Shown one piece after another: positions 3,654 through 6,275 of a stretch of 6,275 bases of DNA. The notes beneath the pieces were generated by a model. The model had not been told where the DNA came from, searched no databases, and was given only the letters and a program-made list of their open reading frames with translations. Source of the DNA: an uncultured Coriobacteriales bacterium (GTDB taxonomy: Bacteria > Actinomycetota > Coriobacteriia > Coriobacteriales > UMGS124). The position numbers and the translations under genes are program-made. Positions within the stretch are counted from its first letter, which is position 1, and each line of letters opens with the position of its first letter. The stretch lies in NCBI GenBank assembly GCA_903789505.1, contig CAIFEU010000057.1:1-6275 (forward strand). Direction: 5' to 3'.

Positions 3654-6275
3654 ATGCAGGAGACCAGAAGCAATCGAACGGGGAGTGCGAGCGTGAGCGA
3701 CGAGACGAGGGGTGCGGGCAGGGACGGCGGTGCCGGCGAGTCGGTGCTGCGCGGGCGCGTCCTGCACGGCAACGTTGTGCGCGCCATCATGGTGGGCGGG
3801 CTCTCCGCCGCGCTGGTGTTCCCGTCGGTCGTCATGCCGGCGGGGCTCGCGCTGGCGTCCACCTCCGCCTCGAGCGTGAGCGACGCCAACGCCAGCGACT
3901 CCTCCTCCGACGTCAACAAGGACGAGGTCATCTACATCAGCACCGACGCCTCCGGCGCGACGACGGGCGTCTATGTGGTCAACGTCTTCAACACCGGAAC
4001 GTCGACGACGGTCGAGGACCCCGCGGACTACGAGTCGGTCACCAACCTGACGACGACCGAGAACATCTCGCAGAAGAACGGCGTCGTGACCTTCACGACC
4101 GAGGGCGGCGAGCCGTTCTATTACCAGGGCGACATGAGTGCCAACACCGAGCTGCCGTGGAAGGTGACCGTCGAGTACTACCTCGACGGCAAGCAGATCA
4201 CGCCCGAGGAGGCGTCGGGCGCGACCGGTCAGCTGACGGTGAAGCTCTCAATCGACGCCAACACCGACGCGAGCGCCGCCGGCGTCTCGGACTTCGCCAA
4301 TAACCTGGTCGTGGAGGCGCAGGGCACCTTCGCCCAGGACACGTTCAACATCACCGACGCGGGCGGCGGCACCGTCGCGCGCTCCGGCAACAACGAGGTC
4401 GTGACCTGCTTCGTCCTGCCGGGCGAGGACGGCTCCTTCGAGATCACCGGTGACGCCAAGAACTTCTCCTACAGCGGGTGGCAGATCGCCGCGCTGCAGA
4501 TGGACCTCGACCTCGACGTCAACAGCTCCGACAGCGACGTTCGCCAGCGCATCAGCAGCCAGACCTCCGACCTCAAGGACGCCGCATCCTCGCTGGCCGA
4601 CGGCGGCAACCAGCTCTCGAGCGGCCTGGGCGACCTGAGCTCGGGCGCCAACGACCTCGCCGACGGCATGGACAAGATCCAGTCGGGCGCCAACGACCTG
4701 GCCGACGGCGCGGACACGCTGGCGTCGGGCGCCAACGACCTCGACGAGGGCGCCAGCTCGGTGAGCTCGGGCGCAAACGACCTCGCCGACGGCCTCGACA
4801 CGCTCTCCTCGGGCGCCAACGACCTCGAGGACGGCATGGTGAAGCTCTCCGACGGGTCCGGCCAGCTGGTCGACGGGTCCTACGCGTTGATGAACGGCGC
4901 GAGCTCGATGTATGACGGCGTCAAGCAGTTCTCCTCGGCCGCGTCCGACCTGCTCGACGGCACCGACCAGCTTTCGAAGGGCGCCAACCGGCTCGCGAAC
5001 GGCACGAGCTCGCTCTCCGACGGCGCCACGTCCCTGGCGACCGGCGCCGACCAGCTCTCTTCAGGTGTGGACACCCTTGCCAGTGGTACGGACACGCTTG
5101 CATCGGGTGCGAACACCCTGTCCGACGGAGCAACATCGTTGGCTAGCGGTGCCAACCAGATAAACGACGGCGTTGGGACCCTTGCCTCCAACACCCCCAC
5201 GCTTGCTGATGGCGCGCAGCAGGTCTCCGACGGTGCAACCAGCGTCTCTGATGGCGCGAACCAGCTTGCCTCCGGCGTCGGGACCCTTGCTGATGGCGCA
5301 AGCTCGCTTGCGACGGGCGCGGGAACTCTCTCCAGTGGCGCTGCAGACCTCAATACGGGTGCGAACACCCTGTCCAACGGCGCTTCGAGCCTCGCGACGG
5401 GCACCAGCGCGCTCGCCGCGGGCGCCCAGTCGCTCGACTCGGGCGCCAGCGCCCTGGCCTCCGGCGCTGCGGACCTCGCGACGGGCACCAGCTCGCTGGC
5501 CGCGGGCGCGCAGAGCCTGGACGAGGGCGCCAACACGCTGGCCTCCGGCGCTGCGGACCTCGCGACGGGCACCAGCTCGCTGGCCGCGGGCGCGCAGAGC
5601 CTGGACGAGGGCGCCAACACGCTGGCCTCCGGCGCCGCGGACCTCGCGACGGGCACCAGCTCGCTGGCCGCGGGCGCGCAGAGCCTGTCGGACGGAGCGA
5701 GTGCCGCCAATTCCGGCGTTCTCTCGCTTCAGGAGAAGCTCAGCTCCCTTGCCAGCGGCATCTCGTCGCTCGCGCAGGGCTTGGACGCGGTTAACGCACA
5801 GTCGGATACGCTCAACTCGAGCGCGGAGACGATTGCCTCTGGCCTAAGCGGCGTGAGCGCCAACCTTTCCTCGCAGGCTGCGAACGATCCTGGTACGGGC
5901 GATGCCGACGCTGTCATAGCTGCCGCTGCCGATTTGACCCAGGGAGGTGACATCTCGGGAGTTTCGAGTGCCCTCTCCACGTATGGTGCAACCATGGAGG
6001 AACACGGTAAGGCGGAGGCTGCCGGAGACTACATAGGCACGGTGAGCGGTCTTGCGAGCGGAATGGCGTCACTGAAGGACGGCATTTCTAGCTATACGGC
6101 AGGTGTGAGCAGTGCCGCCACTGGTGCTGATAACATCAACGGCCAAATTAACTCTGAGGATACTCAGAACTCAATCGCGTCCCTTGTACAGGGCATCGGG
6201 GAGCTCGCGACAGGTGCTTCAAATCTTGCCAGCGGGGCCAACGACGCCAACGCCGGCGCCCAGCAGGTCTCGGCG
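3654..6275 (+). CDS. large secreted/membrane-anchored Leu-x-x-Gly heptad-repeat protein (partial, 3' end outside window)
   Basis: An open frame of 874 codons with no stop before the window ends. Residues 1-42 are polar with several Arg. A hydrophobic segment at 43-68 ends in Ala-Leu-Ala (66-68) and is a signal peptide or N-terminal anchor. Residues ~89-300 form a beta-rich domain (start DEVIYISTDASG; later LPWKVTVEYYLDGKQITPEE) resembling the N-terminal domain of heptad-repeat proteins found near MMPL genes in Firmicutes and Actinobacteria (from memory, not searched). Residues 307-740 are about 62 heptads of form Leu-x-x-Gly-(Ala)-x-x with no break in phase. A less regular part follows (741-843), then heptads resume in a different phase (844-874). 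The repeat type is that of the xxxLxxG model (TIGR03057), known from YhgE/Pip-like proteins; those end in a membrane domain, which would lie beyond this window. Likely role (inference): an extracytoplasmic partner or adaptor of the MMPL pump. Third-position composition changes abruptly along the gene. No catalytic motif is visible. Confidence 0.9.
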   Translation, partial: MQETRSNRTGSASVSDETRGAGRDGGAGESVLRGRVLHGNVVRAIMVGGLSAALVFPSVVMPAGLALASTSASSVSDANASDSSSDVNKDEVIYISTDASGATTGVYVVNVFNTGTSTTVEDPADYESVTNLTTTENISQKNGVVTFTTEGGEPFYYQGDMSANTELPWKVTVEYYLDGKQITPEEASGATGQLTVKLSIDANTDASAAGVSDFANNLVVEAQGTFAQDTFNITDAGGGTVARSGNNEVVTCFVLPGEDGSFEITGDAKNFSYSGWQIAALQMDLDLDVNSSDSDVRQRISSQTSDLKDAASSLADGGNQLSSGLGDLSSGANDLADGMDKIQSGANDLADGADTLASGANDLDEGASSVSSGANDLADGLDTLSSGANDLEDGMVKLSDGSGQLVDGSYALMNGASSMYDGVKQFSSAASDLLDGTDQLSKGANRLANGTSSLSDGATSLATGADQLSSGVDTLASGTDTLASGANTLSDGATSLASGANQINDGVGTLASNTPTLADGAQQVSDGATSVSDGANQLASGVGTLADGASSLATGAGTLSSGAADLNTGANTLSNGASSLATGTSALAAGAQSLDSGASALASGAADLATGTSSLAAGAQSLDEGANTLASGAADLATGTSSLAAGAQSLDEGANTLASGAADLATGTSSLAAGAQSLSDGASAANSGVLSLQEKLSSLASGISSLAQGLDAVNAQSDTLNSSAETIASGLSGVSANLSSQAANDPGTGDADAVIAAAADLTQGGDISGVSSALSTYGATMEEHGKAEAAGDYIGTVSGLASGMASLKDGISSYTAGVSSAATGADNINGQINSEDTQNSIASLVQGIGELATGASNLASGANDANAGAQQVSA
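4641..4850 (+). repeat. 42-bp (double-heptad) repeat, five copies
   Basis: The string TCGGGCGCCAACGACCT, or a one-base variant, recurs starting at 4641, 4683, 4725, 4767 and 4809, exactly 42 bases apart. Each period encodes two heptads, roughly SGANDL-x-x-G-x-x-x-L-x. The second halves have diverged more than the first, so this is an older amplification than the 84-bp one downstream. Confidence 0.75.
5454..5687 (+). repeat. 84-bp (four-heptad) near-perfect tandem repeat, 2.8 copies
   Basis: Copy 1 (5454-5537) and copy 2 (5538-5621) are identical base for base by eye. Copy 3 (5622-5687) continues for 66 bases with one silent difference (GCT to GCC) before diverging. Each copy encodes LASGAAD, LATGTSS, LAAGAQS, LDEGANT. 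The preceding 84 bases (5370-5453) are a clearly related but diverged copy. The unit is a whole number of heptads, so changes in copy number keep both reading frame and heptad register. Confidence 0.92.

Larger units (their letters stand above)
4572..5873 (+). repeat. 62 in-phase 21-bp (heptad) repeats
   Basis: Counting from the Leu codon at 4572 (residue 307), every seventh codon up to 5853 falls on the repeat's first position. That position is Leu in most copies, with Ile, Val, Met, Phe or (once) Ala in the others. Position 4 is Gly in nearly all copies and position 5 is most often Ala. Common units are LADGxDx, LSSGAND, LASGAND, LATGTSS and LAAGAQS. No insertion or deletion breaks the 7-codon register over 434 residues. 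Degenerate units occur near 5841 (LQEKLSS at 5739, VNAQSDT, LNSSAET), marking the decay of the array. Confidence 0.9.

Noticed and set aside
4641..4850. Resemblance of GANDLADGAD repeats to RTX calcium-binding nonapeptides
   Set aside because: The period is strictly 7 residues, not 9, and the GGxGxDxUx pattern with paired glycines is absent; the Leu-x-x-Gly heptad explains the sequence.
5454..5687. A CRISPR array
   Set aside because: The repeats are directly adjacent without unique spacers, lie in frame within a coding sequence, and no cas genes are present.
4880..5710. A 276-codon minus-strand frame with repeated APEASVLAPSSRLCAP-like units, over the heptad region
   Set aside because: Its repetition is only the reverse complement of the heptad array. 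The plus frame has the signal sequence, ribosome site and continuity with the operon.
5173..5847. A 224-codon plus-strand Arg/Pro/Ala-rich repetitive frame in the heptad region
   Set aside because: It is an out-of-frame reading of the same repeats, starting in mid-array without a ribosome site.

Overview
The window is GC-rich, with third codon positions almost all G or C in the main genes. It carries a compact envelope-transport locus of Gram-positive type. Base composition, the combination of a TetR-like regulator, an MMPL/RND transporter and a Leu-x-x-Gly heptad-repeat protein, and the protein style suggest an actinobacterium, most likely of the Coriobacteriia (Olsenella/Atopobium/Collinsella-like). 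This placement is inference; no rRNA or other taxonomic marker is present.

Layout: (1) Positions 1-106 are non-coding as far as can be seen. They may hold the last codons of a plus-strand gene lying outside the window (tandem stops TAA TGA at 21-26) and a small GC hairpin followed by T-rich sequence. (2) A TetR-type regulator is on the minus strand (1027 down to 107), with an unusually long N-terminal extension and a Pro/Gly/Asp-rich tail. (3) A 300-bp divergent intergenic region (1028-1327), clearly more AT-rich than the genes, contains candidate promoter elements and two inverted repeats that could be operators. (4) A 773-aa MMPL-family transporter lies on the plus strand (1328-3649), with two conserved Asp-Tyr pairs in its transmembrane core. 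(5) Four bases after its stop begins a very long open frame (3654 to beyond 6275; 874 codons inside the window, no stop). It encodes a secreted or membrane-anchored protein with a beta-rich N-terminal domain followed by about 62 uninterrupted heptads of the type Leu-x-x-Gly-x-x-x.

Working model (inference): the TetR-type protein represses its divergent neighbour operon. The operon encodes an RND-like exporter and a large extracytoplasmic repeat protein, translationally coupled, that may form a long rod or adaptor through the cell envelope for the transporter.

The most unusual part is the repeat region. It is built on nested periods of 21, 42 and 84 bp, contains a nearly perfect 84-bp amplification, and alternates sharply between blocks with saturated G/C third positions and blocks with about one third A/T, which points to recent intragenic amplification or recombination.
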